Assembly (NCBI GenBank): GCA_020350885.1
Contig: CP070727.1
Coordinates: 3,881,517-3,926,007 of the forward strand
Direction: 5' to 3'
DNA: 44,491 nt
Source of the DNA: a bacterium
GTDB lineage: Bacteria > Krumholzibacteriota > Krumholzibacteriia > Krumholzibacteriales > Krumholzibacteriaceae
Shown: in pieces, positions 25,249 through 34,107 of the stretch
Layout of the letters: each line of letters opens with the position of its first letter
Position numbering within the stretch: the stretch's first letter is position 1
Position numbers and translations under genes: made by a program
The notes under the pieces: generated by a model
Told to the model about the DNA's origin: nothing
Seen by the model: only the letters and a program-made list of their open reading frames with translations
Databases searched by the model: none

Positions 25249-26868
25249 ATGTTTGCACTCGCACCGCAAGAAGGGCGGCGACTTTCGGCGCCCTTCACGG
25301 TTACCGTATGCACGCTGATCCTGTCCGTTGCCGTGATCGTTGTTACGGCTGGGGGGCCTCTCCAGGCGGAAAGCCTCGAGCCGGATGAGACACTCGGTGT
25401 GATAAGTGCCGAAGGGCAGGAAACGGAGGATGTCCACCTCTTCAAGGTCGAGAAGGACAGCGAAGAGCTCTACCTTTCGGCGTACGATCTCGCCCGCGTG
25501 TTCAAGGCTACTAAATACTGGCATCCCGGCTCACGCAAGCTCGTGCTGCGTATCGGCGTCCACCGTTATCTCTTTACGATCGACACCCGGGTCGTATCCG
25601 TCGACGAGGAAGCCGTACTCATGAGGGTGCCCGTGCGGTACGTGGCGGGATTGGTCATGATCCCTCTCGAGTTTATTTCGGATATCCTGATCCCGGAATC
25701 GATCCAGAAGATCGAACTCGACGAAGAGCGCCTCCTGCTCACAATCGGCTCGCCGGAGTACAACATCACTGGTATCGACTTCGTCGAGGACGTGCGGGGT
25801 ACGCGAGCGGTTCTCACACTTACCGAGGAGCTGCTCTATCATGTCGACAGCGACACGCCGGGATTGCTGCGCCTCAAGATATACGGCGGAAAACTCAACC
25901 CACTCAAGATGACGATCCCCGAGGGCAAGGGGCTCTTCAATAGGGTGCGTGCGGAGCAAACGGAACACGATGCGTATCTCTTCTTTGACGTGAAGAAGAT
26001 GGCTGCACGCTTCAGGGTGGAGTTCCTGCGCTCCGATAGGCCGGGAAGGGTTCACCGGAATCTCGTGATATTTCTCGAGGAGGGAGAGCTGCCCGAGATC
26101 CCGGAGGTCGAATACGCAGGACGGCGGATGGTCGAGATACTGGATGATTCCAGGCGGGAGGCGCGTCGAGCGGAGGTCCGCATGGTGGCGATCGATCCCG
26201 GTCATGGTGGGATCGACAACGGCAAAGTGAGCGCCTCCGGTGTGATGGAGAAGGATATCAATCTCGAGATCGCCCTTCTGCTCAAAGATCGCCTGATCGA
26301 GGAGCTCGGGATCGAGGTAGTAATGACCCGGGTGGATGATGTATTGGTCCCGCTCGATAAGCGGGCCGAGTTCGCCAATTCGAACGAGGCGGATATATTC
26401 GTAAGTATCCACTGCAACGGCTGGTTCCATTCCGATGCCAGCGGCTTCGAGACATTCTTTCTCTCTCCAGCGCGAACCGAGGAAGAAAAGCGTCTCGCGA
26501 ACGAAGAGAACGCCTCCATCAGATTCGAAAATCCCGATCTCCTCCCGGAGGAGCTCGACGATCTAGATTTCATCCTCTGGGATATGGTTCAAAACGAATT
26601 CATCAGCGAGAGCAGCGAGCTGGCGGAATTGATACAGCGCGAGCTCGATGAGCTGCTCGATATCCGCAACCGCGGCGTCAAGCAGGCGGGGCTCAAGGTG
26701 CTCAAAGGCCTGCGGATGCCCGCCGTACTCATAGAGGTCGCGTTCCTCTCGAATTCCGAAGAGGAACGCCTGCTTCAGGATCCGCGCTTTCAGCGAAACG
26801 TGGTGCGCGGGGTCGTCGAAGCCGTCCGGCGTTACCAGAGACGCTATATGACGGTGCGAAGCGAATAA
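25249..26868 (+). CDS. N-acetylmuramoyl-L-alanine amidase (Amidase_3)
   Basis: A 539-residue periplasmic zinc amidase that cleaves stem peptides from peptidoglycan. It has a signal anchor (TVTVCTLILSVAVIVVTAGG), then a copper-amine-oxidase-N-like region (about 60-145), an AMIN-type beta region (about 170-280), and the Amidase_3 domain (about 315-530). The zinc ligands His319 (DPGHGG), Glu334 (MEKDINLEI) and His388 (SIHCNG) and catalytic Glu496 (LIEVAFLSN) are all present. An acidic helical insert near 420-460 may be the regulatory helix seen in AmiB/AmiC relatives. The start is uncertain: TTG codons at 25210 and 25219 would overlap smpB; I use ATG 25249. Confidence 0.9.
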   Translation: MFALAPQEGRRLSAPFTVTVCTLILSVAVIVVTAGGPLQAESLEPDETLGVISAEGQETEDVHLFKVEKDSEELYLSAYDLARVFKATKYWHPGSRKLVLRIGVHRYLFTIDTRVVSVDEEAVLMRVPVRYVAGLVMIPLEFISDILIPESIQKIELDEERLLLTIGSPEYNITGIDFVEDVRGTRAVLTLTEELLYHVDSDTPGLLRLKIYGGKLNPLKMTIPEGKGLFNRVRAEQTEHDAYLFFDVKKMAARFRVEFLRSDRPGRVHRNLVIFLEEGELPEIPEVEYAGRRMVEILDDSRREARRAEVRMVAIDPGHGGIDNGKVSASGVMEKDINLEIALLLKDRLIEELGIEVVMTRVDDVLVPLDKRAEFANSNEADIFVSIHCNGWFHSDASGFETFFLSPARTEEEKRLANEENASIRFENPDLLPEELDDLDFILWDMVQNEFISESSELAELIQRELDELLDIRNRGVKQAGLKVLKGLRMPAVLIEVAFLSNSEEERLLQDPRFQRNVVRGVVEAVRRYQRRYMTVRSE

Positions 26869-26921
26869 CCGGGTGTTCGGCCTCACCCGCTTCCGGCACA
26901 TCGACGGGAACATGAGGGAGG

Positions 26922-27488
26922 GTGGTCGATACGGGTATCGGAAAGAGAATAGCAATCATCTCCACGGTGATCGCCGTGTTGTTGGTGGTATTGTTTCTCG
27001 CATGGCGGGCCGGCTGGCTTCGACGGGAGAGGGAGGTACCGACGGCGGTGCAACGGGTTCCGGAGGAGACCCGTAGTGTCAGCCTGTACTATGCGAGCAG
27101 GGAAGCCGATCGGCTGCTCTCCGAAACCCGTGAGATCGCCGTGGAGGAGGGGCTCGAGCGCCAGATCGAGGCAATCGTATCGGCACTGCTCGAGGGACCG
27201 TCGGGTCGGGATAAGGTGAACGCCATCCCACCCGGTACGAGGGTCTTACATGTTTTCTGGGAGGAGGATACACAGACCGTATTCCTCGATTTCAGCAGAA
27301 CCCTCGTCTCGAATCATCCCGGGGGAAGTACCGGCGAGTACTTCACGATCGGGATGATCGTTCGGACGGTGAGCGCCAACTTCCCGCAGGTGCGACGGCT
27401 CCAGTTCCTGGTCGACGGGTACCCCGTGGAGACGATAGCGGGTCACTATGCGGTGGATCAACCGATTGACGTTCTCCGCTGGCGCTGA
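26922..27488 (+). CDS. GerMN-domain membrane protein
   Basis: A 188-residue protein with one N-terminal transmembrane segment (IAIISTVIAVLLVVLFLAW) and an extracytoplasmic GerMN domain: VSLYYAS, LLEGPSG, GTRVLHVF, VFLDFSRTLVSNHPGGSTGEY and VQFLVDGYPVET-like ends are in the family order. GerMN proteins are found beside amidases and act at the cell wall in spore and non-spore formers; their molecular role is not settled. The GTG start at 26922 sits very close to GAGGGAG, so the true start may differ by a few codons. It lies 53 nt after the amidase and 25 nt before murI. Confidence 0.82.
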   Translation: MVDTGIGKRIAIISTVIAVLLVVLFLAWRAGWLRREREVPTAVQRVPEETRSVSLYYASREADRLLSETREIAVEEGLERQIEAIVSALLEGPSGRDKVNAIPPGTRVLHVFWEEDTQTVFLDFSRTLVSNHPGGSTGEYFTIGMIVRTVSANFPQVRRLQFLVDGYPVETIAGHYAVDQPIDVLRWR

Positions 27489-27513
27489 ATCGGAAAACCG
27501 GCGTAACTAAGGT

Positions 27514-28314
27514 ATGGAAGCACGGAAAGCGATAGGGGTATTCGACTCCGGAATCGGGGGGCTCACCGTCGTTCACGAGCTTACACGATCTCTTCCGCAC
27601 GAGGAGATCATATATCTGGGGGATACCGCGCGTCTCCCCTACGGGACCAAGAGCCCCGAGACGGTGCTCCGTTTCTCGCGGAAGAACCTCGATTTTCTCA
27701 AGCACAAGCAGGTGAAGCTGATTGTCGTCGCCTGCAATACCGCCTCGTCGGTGGCATTGCCCAGGTTGCAGGAGGAGGAGGAGCTGCCCGTGATCGGTGT
27801 GCTGATGCCGGGAGCCCGCGCCGCCGCCCTGGTAACGAAGACCAAGCGGGTCGGTGTGATCGGAACGACCGCCACGATCCATTCGAGTGCCTATGTGAAG
27901 GCGCTCCAGGGGATCACGCCCGATCTGGAGATCTGGACACAGCCGTGCCCGCTCTTTGTACCACTCGTCGAGGAAGGGTGGCTCGATGACCCGATCACCG
28001 AGCTTGCGACCAAACGATACCTGGAGCCTCTCGCCGAATTCGGCGCCGATGCCCTCGTCCTGGGATGCACGCACTATCCGTTGCTCAAGGATATCATCTC
28101 CAGGGTGGTAGGACCGGAGGTCGTCCTGGTCGATTCGGCCAGGGAGACGGCAGCCGAGGTAATGAACGTACTCGAAGAGCGGGGGCTCACAAACGACCGG
28201 GGCGGGACGGGCAGGATCACCGTGTATGTGACGGATATCCCCTATCGTTTCAAGGAGGTCGGTGAGCGGTTTCTCCGCAGGCCATTGGAGCACGTCGAGC
28301 ACGTCGAGTTGTGA
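27514..28314 (+). CDS. murI: Glutamate racemase
   Basis: A 266-residue cytoplasmic racemase that converts L- to D-glutamate for peptidoglycan. It opens with IGVFDSGIGGLTVV, has YLGDTARLPYGTKS, and both catalytic cysteines: VACNTAS near residue 75 and LGCTHYP near 185. It has the normal length and no odd residues. TAAGGT precedes the ATG. It lies in the run amidase, GerMN, murI, rph, rdgB, an order also known in Geobacter-like and other bacteria, which fits a shared housekeeping operon. Confidence 0.96.
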   Translation: MEARKAIGVFDSGIGGLTVVHELTRSLPHEEIIYLGDTARLPYGTKSPETVLRFSRKNLDFLKHKQVKLIVVACNTASSVALPRLQEEEELPVIGVLMPGARAAALVTKTKRVGVIGTTATIHSSAYVKALQGITPDLEIWTQPCPLFVPLVEEGWLDDPITELATKRYLEPLAEFGADALVLGCTHYPLLKDIISRVVGPEVVLVDSARETAAEVMNVLEERGLTNDRGGTGRITVYVTDIPYRFKEVGERFLRRPLEHVEHVEL

Positions 28315-28395
28315 GGGTACCGTTTCAAGGTGCCCGGAGCTTTGTGGCCGTTGGTGGGTGTCAGGGTGCATTCACGAGAAAAGAATGGAGCATAG

Positions 28396-29106
28396 ATGGC
28401 ACGGAGGGAGCGAAGGCGCAGCAATGAACTCAGGCCCGTCAAGTTCCGGCGGCGGTTCATCAGGAACGCCGAGGGGTCGGTTCTTGTTGAGATGGGGCTG
28501 ACGAGGGTTATCTGCACGGCGACGATCGATGCGTCGGTTCCGCCGTTTTTACGGGGCTCCGGCAAGGGGTGGGTAACGGCGGAATACGGGATGCTCCCCC
28601 GATCGAGTCCCAACCGGATCTTCCGTGAATCGATTCGAGGCAGGCTCAAGGGGCGTACGCAGGAGATCCAGCGCCTGATCGGACGGTCGCTGCGGGCTGT
28701 GGTGGATCTTAACGCCATCGGTGAACGAACGATCACCATCGACTGCGATGTCATAGAGGCCGACGGGGGGACCAGGACGGCGTCGATCAACGGGGGCTTT
28801 GTTGCTCTGGTGGACGCCCTGCGCGTCCTGAAGCTCGAGAAAACGGCACTGACGGGCTTTGTTGCTGCCGTGAGTGTCGGAATCATAGGCGGCAGGGTGC
28901 TTCTCGACCTTGACTACGAGGAGGACTCGGCAGCCGAAGTGGACATGAACGTAGTAATGAACGATGCGGGACAGTATGTCGAACTACAGGGGACTGCGGA
29001 GCGGAATCCCTTCGGCGAGAGAGAGCTCGCACGGATGCTGGAGAGCGCACGGCGCGGAATCAAGCGGTTGATCAAAGAGCAGAAACAGGTGCTGCGGTGG
29101 CGCTGA
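28396..29106 (+). CDS. rph: Ribonuclease PH
   Basis: A 236-residue phosphorolytic 3'-5' exoribonuclease that trims tRNA 3' ends using phosphate. Family signatures are the N-terminal [16 protein letters not shown], then [57 protein letters not shown] and the C-terminal [20 protein letters not shown]. Length is normal. The ATG at 28396 is 81 nt after murI. The last 10 nt overlap the start of rdgB, so these two are coupled. tRNA-Leu in this window lacks an encoded CCA, in line with a need for 3' processing. Confidence 0.97.
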   Translation: MARRERRRSNELRPVKFRRRFIRNAEGSVLVEMGLTRVICTATIDASVPPFLRGSGKGWVTAEYGMLPRSSPNRIFRESIRGRLKGRTQEIQRLIGRSLRAVVDLNAIGERTITIDCDVIEADGGTRTASINGGFVALVDALRVLKLEKTALTGFVAAVSVGIIGGRVLLDLDYEEDSAAEVDMNVVMNDAGQYVELQGTAERNPFGERELARMLESARRGIKRLIKEQKQVLRWR

Positions 29107-29732
29107 GGATCGTTCTTGCGACACGGAATGCCGGGAAGATCGGTGAGATCAGATCGATCCTGTCGGGGCTCGACCTCGAACTCGTCGAGATGAATGCATT
29201 TCCGGACGTCCCCGAACCTCCCGAGGACGGGGATACGTTTTATGAGAACGCGCTCGTCAAGGCGAAGACGGTGCATGAGGCGACCGGAATGGCCGCACTC
29301 GCCGACGATTCGGGGCTCGAGGTCGAAGCTCTGGACGGGGCCCCCGGCGTACATTCCGCCCGATACGGTGGGCCCGGTCTCAGCGATCTCAAGCGTTCGA
29401 TGAAACTTATCTCGGCCGTAAGCAGTATTCCGGAGGAGAAACGGGATGCCAGGTTCAGGTGCGTTATGGTCTACTATCCCTCTCCGGAAGGACGGGACGG
29501 CGCCCTAGTGACGGAGGGATTTCTCTATGGGAAGATAGCATTCGAGCCTGCAGGTGAGAACGGATTCGGCTACGATCCGATCTTTCTCGTTCCCGAACGG
29601 GGTATCACGGTGGCACAGATGCCGAGCGGGGAGAAGAACCGCATCAGCCACCGCTACCGGGCGCTCGTTGAAATGAAATGGATGCTTATCCGCCGATTGA
29701 ATCTGAAATACAGGGAACCGGAATCGTGCTAA
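29097..29732 (+). CDS. rdgB: Inosine/xanthosine triphosphate pyrophosphatase
   Basis: A 211-residue nucleotide-pool cleaning enzyme (Ham1/RdgB) that hydrolyses dITP, ITP and XTP to monophosphates. It opens with [15 protein letters not shown], followed by [36 protein letters not shown] and, near the end, [15 protein letters not shown] and [12 protein letters not shown]. The GTG start at 29097 lies within the rph reading frame's last codons. It ends 12 nt before the ABC ATP-binding gene. Confidence 0.96.
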   Translation: MALRIVLATRNAGKIGEIRSILSGLDLELVEMNAFPDVPEPPEDGDTFYENALVKAKTVHEATGMAALADDSGLEVEALDGAPGVHSARYGGPGLSDLKRSMKLISAVSSIPEEKRDARFRCVMVYYPSPEGRDGALVTEGFLYGKIAFEPAGENGFGYDPIFLVPERGITVAQMPSGEKNRISHRYRALVEMKWMLIRRLNLKYREPESC

Positions 29733-29744
29733 GGAGGCGGCGAT

Positions 29745-30677
29745 TTGCTTGAAATCAACAATGTAACGAAGCAGTTCGATGGTGTGCTGGCTGTGAACTC
29801 CCTCTCCCTCATGATCGAGCCGGGCTGTATCTACGGGCTGCTTGGACCGAACGGTGCCGGGAAGACCACGACGATACGCATGATCATGGGGATCATCGAG
29901 CCGGACGAGGGGGAAATCAAGGTCTTCGACGAGCCGTTCAGTGAGAAGGTGAGGGAGCGGATCGGGTATCTTCCCGAGGAGCGCGGCCTCTACCGCAAGA
30001 TGAAGGTTCTCGATCACCTCGTCTTTCTCGCCGAGATCAAGGGTGTCCCGTCGAAGGTGGCATCGAAGCGTGCGGTCGAGTGGGTGCGGCGGCTCGAGCT
30101 TGCCGGTTGGGAAGACAAGTCGGTCGAATCGCTCTCGAAGGGGATGCAGCAGAAGATGCAGTTCATTTCGACGGTGCTGCACGATCCGCGGCTTGTCATT
30201 CTCGATGAGCCCTTTACGGGTCTCGATCCTCTCAACACACAGCTTCTCAAGGATATCATTGTGGAGATGAAGAAGGAGGGCCGGACGGTTGTCCTCTCGA
30301 CCCACCTCATGGATCAGGTAGAGAAGCTCTGCGAGCGGATTTGTCTCATCAACAAGGGGAGCAAGGTGCTCGAGGGAAAGCTCGCCGATATAAAGATGGA
30401 ATTCAGCCAGAACGTGATCCAGCTCAGGTTCGTCGGCGAACGGGAGCAGCTCGAGCGGCATCCCGGTGTCCAGCAGGTTTCCGACTTCGGGCAGGAGCTT
30501 TCGATTACGCTCGAACCCGACACCGATCCGAACGACGTTCTCTCCCATGCGATCCGGCACGGCCGCGTGGAACGGTTTGAGCTCGGGGAGATGTCACTGC
30601 ACGATATCTTCATTGCCAAGGTGCGTGAGGGAGGGGGTGAGGTCGACGATGAAGATGCTCAGAGTCGCCAGGCGTGA
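29745..30677 (+). CDS. ABC transporter ATP-binding protein, NatA-like
   Basis: A 310-residue ATPase subunit. Walker A is GLLGPNGAGKTTT near residues 33-45, the signature is SLSKGMQQK, Walker B is LVILDEPFTGLDP, and the switch histidine is in STHLMDQVEK. A C-terminal extension of about 90 residues follows, as in NatA-type exporters (DUF4162 region). The TTG start at 29745 is preceded by a perfect AAGGAGG at 7 nt. It overlaps the permease gene by 29 nt, so both form one transporter of the ABC-2 type, where related systems export Na+ or drugs; the substrate is not given by sequence. Confidence 0.92.
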   Translation: MLEINNVTKQFDGVLAVNSLSLMIEPGCIYGLLGPNGAGKTTTIRMIMGIIEPDEGEIKVFDEPFSEKVRERIGYLPEERGLYRKMKVLDHLVFLAEIKGVPSKVASKRAVEWVRRLELAGWEDKSVESLSKGMQQKMQFISTVLHDPRLVILDEPFTGLDPLNTQLLKDIIVEMKKEGRTVVLSTHLMDQVEKLCERICLINKGSKVLEGKLADIKMEFSQNVIQLRFVGEREQLERHPGVQQVSDFGQELSITLEPDTDPNDVLSHAIRHGRVERFELGEMSLHDIFIAKVREGGGEVDDEDAQSRQA

Positions 30678-31911
30678 GTACCTCGAACGTGTGCGTAAGA
30701 AAACTTTCTTGATCGGGACGATCCTGGGACCGGTGCTCATGGGTGCTGCGATCCTCGTTCCGGGTCTCATCTTCGAGCTTTCACCCGAGAAGCAAAAGAG
30801 CGTCGCCGTCATCGATTCTACCGGCTCTATATTCAAGGAATTCAGTGAGGCTCTGAGTGACACGCTCGAGAGCGGTACTCCGCTATTCAAGCTGCGGAAC
30901 GTCCAGTTCACCCAGGAGGACATGGATGTGACGCGCCGGTCACTCGCCATGGAGGTCGAGAGCGACGTTATCGACGGCTATATCGTGATTCCAAAGGATA
31001 TCGTCGAGGAGGGTAGTGCAACCTTCTACGGCAAGCGGGTCGGAGATGTGAAGAGCCTGGAACGCATCGAGAGTGCATTGAGTACCGCCGTCTCCGCACG
31101 CCGTCTATCCGGGGAGGGAATGGACTACGGCCAAATCAGGCGGTTACTCAGAAACGTGGAGCTCGAGACGATACAGCTTCACAAGGGCGAGGAGCGGAAG
31201 GGCGAGTTTCTGCTGGTATACTTCACCACGTTTATCTTCATCATGATGCTCTACTTTACGATCCTCTTCTGGGGAGTGGCGGTCATGAGGAGTATTGTCG
31301 AGGAGAAGAACAACCGGGTGATCGAGGTGCTTCTCTCTTCGCTCCGCTCCTTCGACCTCATGGGTGGCAAGATCCTGGGGGTAGGATCGGTGGGGCTTAC
31401 GCAGTATGCGATCTGGGCCGCCTTCGCTCTGAGCCTCTCCTTCTACGGACTCAGCACCGGCATGCTAAACCAGTACGTCACGTTCTCCTGGGTGACGATA
31501 GTCTTCTTCGTCGTGTACTACGTGCTCGGATTCATGTTCTACTCGACGATATTTGCCAGCATTGGCTCGGTCTGCAACACCGATCAGGAGGCCCAACAGC
31601 TCCAAGTCCCGGTCTCCATGTGCCTGGTGTTTACGCTCATCATCCCAATGGCGATCTTGCGGAGCCCCGACGGGTCCTTCGCGACCGTTGTCTCCATGAT
31701 TCCCTTCTTTACTCCGATCGTCATGTTCATGCGGATCAACATCCTGATGCCGCCCATCTGGCAGGTTGCCCTGAGTATCGCCATCCTGCTCGGAAGTATC
31801 TACATCTCCGGGATGCTCGCGGCCAAGATCTTCCGTATAGGCATACTTATGTACGGGAAACGGCCGAGTTTGCCGGAGATCCTCAAGTGGCTCCGGAGGG
31901 CAAAGACGTGA
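30649..31911 (+). CDS. ABC-2 family permease, NatB-like
   Basis: A 420-residue membrane subunit. One transmembrane helix (TFLIGTILGPVLMGAAILVPG near 20-40) is followed by a large extracytoplasmic domain (about 45-185), and then about five helices, including FTTFIFIMMLYFTILFWGVAV and WVTIVFFVVYYVLGFMFYS. NNRVIEVLLSSLR between helices is the coupling segment typical of ABC-2 permeases. I start at ATG 30649 (MKMLRVARREYLERVRKK), within the upstream gene and after GAGGGAGGGGGTGAGG. It pairs with the ATP-binding protein upstream. It ends convergently 63 nt from a small barrel gene, with no terminator hairpin visible. Confidence 0.9.
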   Translation: MKMLRVARREYLERVRKKTFLIGTILGPVLMGAAILVPGLIFELSPEKQKSVAVIDSTGSIFKEFSEALSDTLESGTPLFKLRNVQFTQEDMDVTRRSLAMEVESDVIDGYIVIPKDIVEEGSATFYGKRVGDVKSLERIESALSTAVSARRLSGEGMDYGQIRRLLRNVELETIQLHKGEERKGEFLLVYFTTFIFIMMLYFTILFWGVAVMRSIVEEKNNRVIEVLLSSLRSFDLMGGKILGVGSVGLTQYAIWAAFALSLSFYGLSTGMLNQYVTFSWVTIVFFVVYYVLGFMFYSTIFASIGSVCNTDQEAQQLQVPVSMCLVFTLIIPMAILRSPDGSFATVVSMIPFFTPIVMFMRINILMPPIWQVALSIAILLGSIYISGMLAAKIFRIGILMYGKRPSLPEILKWLRRAKT

Positions 31912-31974
31912 ACGCATCGGGCGGAGCGCCACTCCCGGTTGCTTGGGCGGTGATGTTCGAGGGTTGATTCCCGG

Positions 31975-32568
31975 CTAGAACCTGATGAGTGTGTAGTCCA
32001 CCCGGGCGGTGAAGTAGGTAAAGAAGTTTTCGCTGTCCGTGCTGAATAAATGGTACTCGAAAGCGAATCCGACACCATTCACCAGTAGGAACCAATAGTC
32101 GAGACCGATGCCGACCGAGCCGCCGGGCTGCGTTGTCGTGTATGCGATATCGCCGATCTTCCAATCTTCGGATTGTGCCTCCCGTGATAGGTGCGGAATG
32201 GCCCGGTAGGCTCCTCCTCCGAGGGATACGTAGAGCTGCATCATCTGGCTTAGGTTTATGAAGTATAGTACCTTCGCCTGGAACGGGATGATTGCGAGCC
32301 TCTCCTTGAGCCCTCCCTCGCTGTTGTAAGAGACGATGTCGTATCCGACTCCGAATCCGACGCAGAGGCTGTTCGTGAGCATTTTGCCGGCATAGAGATC
32401 GAAGCCGACAAAGCCCGAACCGGCGTTTTTTTCAGTTGTTTTGGCGTATGCTGCACCCATATGAAGGACGAACTGGCCGTCGGTCACCTGACCGTAGGCC
32501 GTACCCGCAAGACCTATGCTGAAGAGAAAGAATGCCCCACCGACGAAAATAATGACTTTCGTTTTCAA
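31975..32568 (-). CDS. Small outer-membrane beta-barrel protein
   Basis: A 197-residue exported protein with a signal peptide (IIFVGGAFFLFSIGLAGTAYG, cleaved before QVTDG) and about eight amphipathic strands, ending in the C-terminal aromatic IRF typical of outer-membrane proteins recognised by the BAM machinery. It fits the 8-stranded OmpW/OmpX-like size class. Function unknown. The start codon is TTG at 32568, with GGAGGAG about 5 nt upstream; no ATG is in frame near it. A near-consensus promoter stands about 40 nt upstream. Confidence 0.78.
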   Translation of the reverse strand: MKTKVIIFVGGAFFLFSIGLAGTAYGQVTDGQFVLHMGAAYAKTTEKNAGSGFVGFDLYAGKMLTNSLCVGFGVGYDIVSYNSEGGLKERLAIIPFQAKVLYFINLSQMMQLYVSLGGGAYRAIPHLSREAQSEDWKIGDIAYTTTQPGGSVGIGLDYWFLLVNGVGFAFEYHLFSTDSENFFTYFTARVDYTLIRF

Positions 32569-32615
32569 ATGTCTCCTCCGATACAGGTGTTAACCGTTTG
32601 CGTGATAACACATTT

Positions 32616-32644
32616 TTTATAATATACTAGGCCCGTGGAGTCAA
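32616..32644 (-). promoter_or_regulatory. Promoter of the small barrel gene
   Basis: TTGACT (32644-32639), a 17-nt spacer and TATAAA (32621-32616), five of six matches each. The transcript would start near 32609, within a dyad GTGTTA (32611-32606) and TAACAC (32592-32587), which could be an operator or a 5' hairpin. The leader before the TTG start is about 40 nt. Confidence 0.7.
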
Positions 32645-32801
32645 GCGGTTTTACGATTCCAGCTTCCTGGTCGCGGCGTTGCCCTCGATCCCGCTGCAGG
32701 GTGAGAACACCCAAAGCGGATGCATTTTCTTTGCTATCCTCCGGGCTTTACGGTAATCTGGTACCTCCGTATAGCTCCTCACGTTAAAGGTGGCTACGCC
32801 T

Positions 32802-34034
32802 ATGCGAATCGTCATGGTGCAGACCTTCTACTACTACCGTGGAGGGGATTCCACCTACATGCTGAACCTCACGAAGCTCCTCGAGGAGCAGGGTCACGAG
32901 GTGATCCCATTCGCCATGGAGCATCCGCTGAACCTCCCGTCCCCGTACTCTCGGTACTTCGTAAGCGAGATAGACTTTCCGTCGCTGCTATCGGAGTTCT
33001 CGCCGCGGGCCGTCGCTACGGTGCTCGGCCGCAGCATCTACTGCCGGGAGGCCCGTGCGAAGATGGATACGCTCATCGAGGAGGTAAAGCCGGATCTCGC
33101 CCATTTTCACAATATCCACGGCCACCTGACGACATCGATCATTCAGCCGCTCACCAGGCGGGATATCCCGATCGTGTGGACGCTGCACGACTTCGGGCTC
33201 GTATGTCCGAACGCCTCGTTTCTGAGCGGGGAAGAGATTTGCGAGCGGTGCCTCCCGAACCGCTTCTATCAGGCGGTCCTTCAACGCTGTAAAAAGGGGA
33301 GTGCCGCTGCAAGCCTTGTGGCGATGCTAAGCGCCTACTATGACCGGCTGATCCGGCTGCCTCGGCGGATCGCACGGTTTATCACGCCGAGTAACTTCCT
33401 GCGGACAAAGATGATAGAGGGGGGATTCCCTGAAGACCGGTTGGTCTGGATACCGAATTTCGTCGATCTCGAGGACTTCCGGCCGGCCGGGGAGGAGGAT
33501 TATTTCCTCTATATCGGGCGGCTCCTCTACGAGAAGGGGCTCGATATCCTTATCCGGGCGGTTTCGAAGCTCGGCCGGGGGCGCCTGCTGATCGTCGGCG
33601 AGGGTCCGAGGGAGGCTGAGCTTAAGGAGCTGGCCCGACAGACGGCTGCCGAGGGGATAGAGTTTCTGGGATACCGGGGGGGGGACGAGCTCAGGCGGAT
33701 ACTTTCCGGTGCGCAGTTCGTCGTTCTTCCATCTCGATGGTACGAGAACCTTCCCTTCGCCGTCATGGAGGCCTTTGCTTCCGGCAAGCCGGTCGTCGCA
33801 TCCAGGGTGGGAGGTATACCGGAGATGGTCGAGGATGGGATCAACGGCTACCTCTTCCCCATCGGGGATGTGGATGCACTGAGCGTATGCCTAGGGAGGA
33901 TGCTTGCCGATCCCGGGAAGCGTTCTGAAATGGGCCGCCGCGGCCGGGAAAAGGCGGGGAGTCTTTATAACCGCCGGGAGCACTACCGGCGTATCATCGA
34001 TGTCTACGAGGCGGTCACCGGTCCGGGCACCTAG
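32802..34034 (+). CDS. GT4 family glycosyltransferase
   Basis: A 410-residue GT-B fold retaining glycosyltransferase for surface polysaccharide. The N-terminal half opens with MRIVMVQTFYYYRGGDSTYM and has WTLHDFGLVCPNASF and a cysteine group (CPN, CERC, QRC) that may bind a metal, as in some GT4 proteins. The C-terminal half has YIGRLLYEKGLDILIRA, LLIVGEGPREAELK and the donor-binding ENLPFAVMEAFASGKPVV with the EX7E pair. ATG 32802 follows AAAGGTGG; GTG 32790 is possible. It faces the FemAB and second GT4 genes across a 73-nt convergent gap. Confidence 0.88.
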   Translation: MRIVMVQTFYYYRGGDSTYMLNLTKLLEEQGHEVIPFAMEHPLNLPSPYSRYFVSEIDFPSLLSEFSPRAVATVLGRSIYCREARAKMDTLIEEVKPDLAHFHNIHGHLTTSIIQPLTRRDIPIVWTLHDFGLVCPNASFLSGEEICERCLPNRFYQAVLQRCKKGSAAASLVAMLSAYYDRLIRLPRRIARFITPSNFLRTKMIEGGFPEDRLVWIPNFVDLEDFRPAGEEDYFLYIGRLLYEKGLDILIRAVSKLGRGRLLIVGEGPREAELKELARQTAAEGIEFLGYRGGDELRRILSGAQFVVLPSRWYENLPFAVMEAFASGKPVVASRVGGIPEMVEDGINGYLFPIGDVDALSVCLGRMLADPGKRSEMGRRGREKAGSLYNRREHYRRIIDVYEAVTGPGT

Positions 34035-34107
34035 GACTGGTTCTCACCGATCTCTCCGGCTACCTCCTCGTTTCGGCCGCTAAATCCTTCGAAATGAAAT
34101 CGGTTCG

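Noticed and set aside
32699..32712. Hairpin GGGTG-AGAA-CACCC ahead of the plus-strand GT4 gene as a terminator or riboswitch part.
   Set aside because: Only five base pairs, no T-tract and no wider structure that I can draw.
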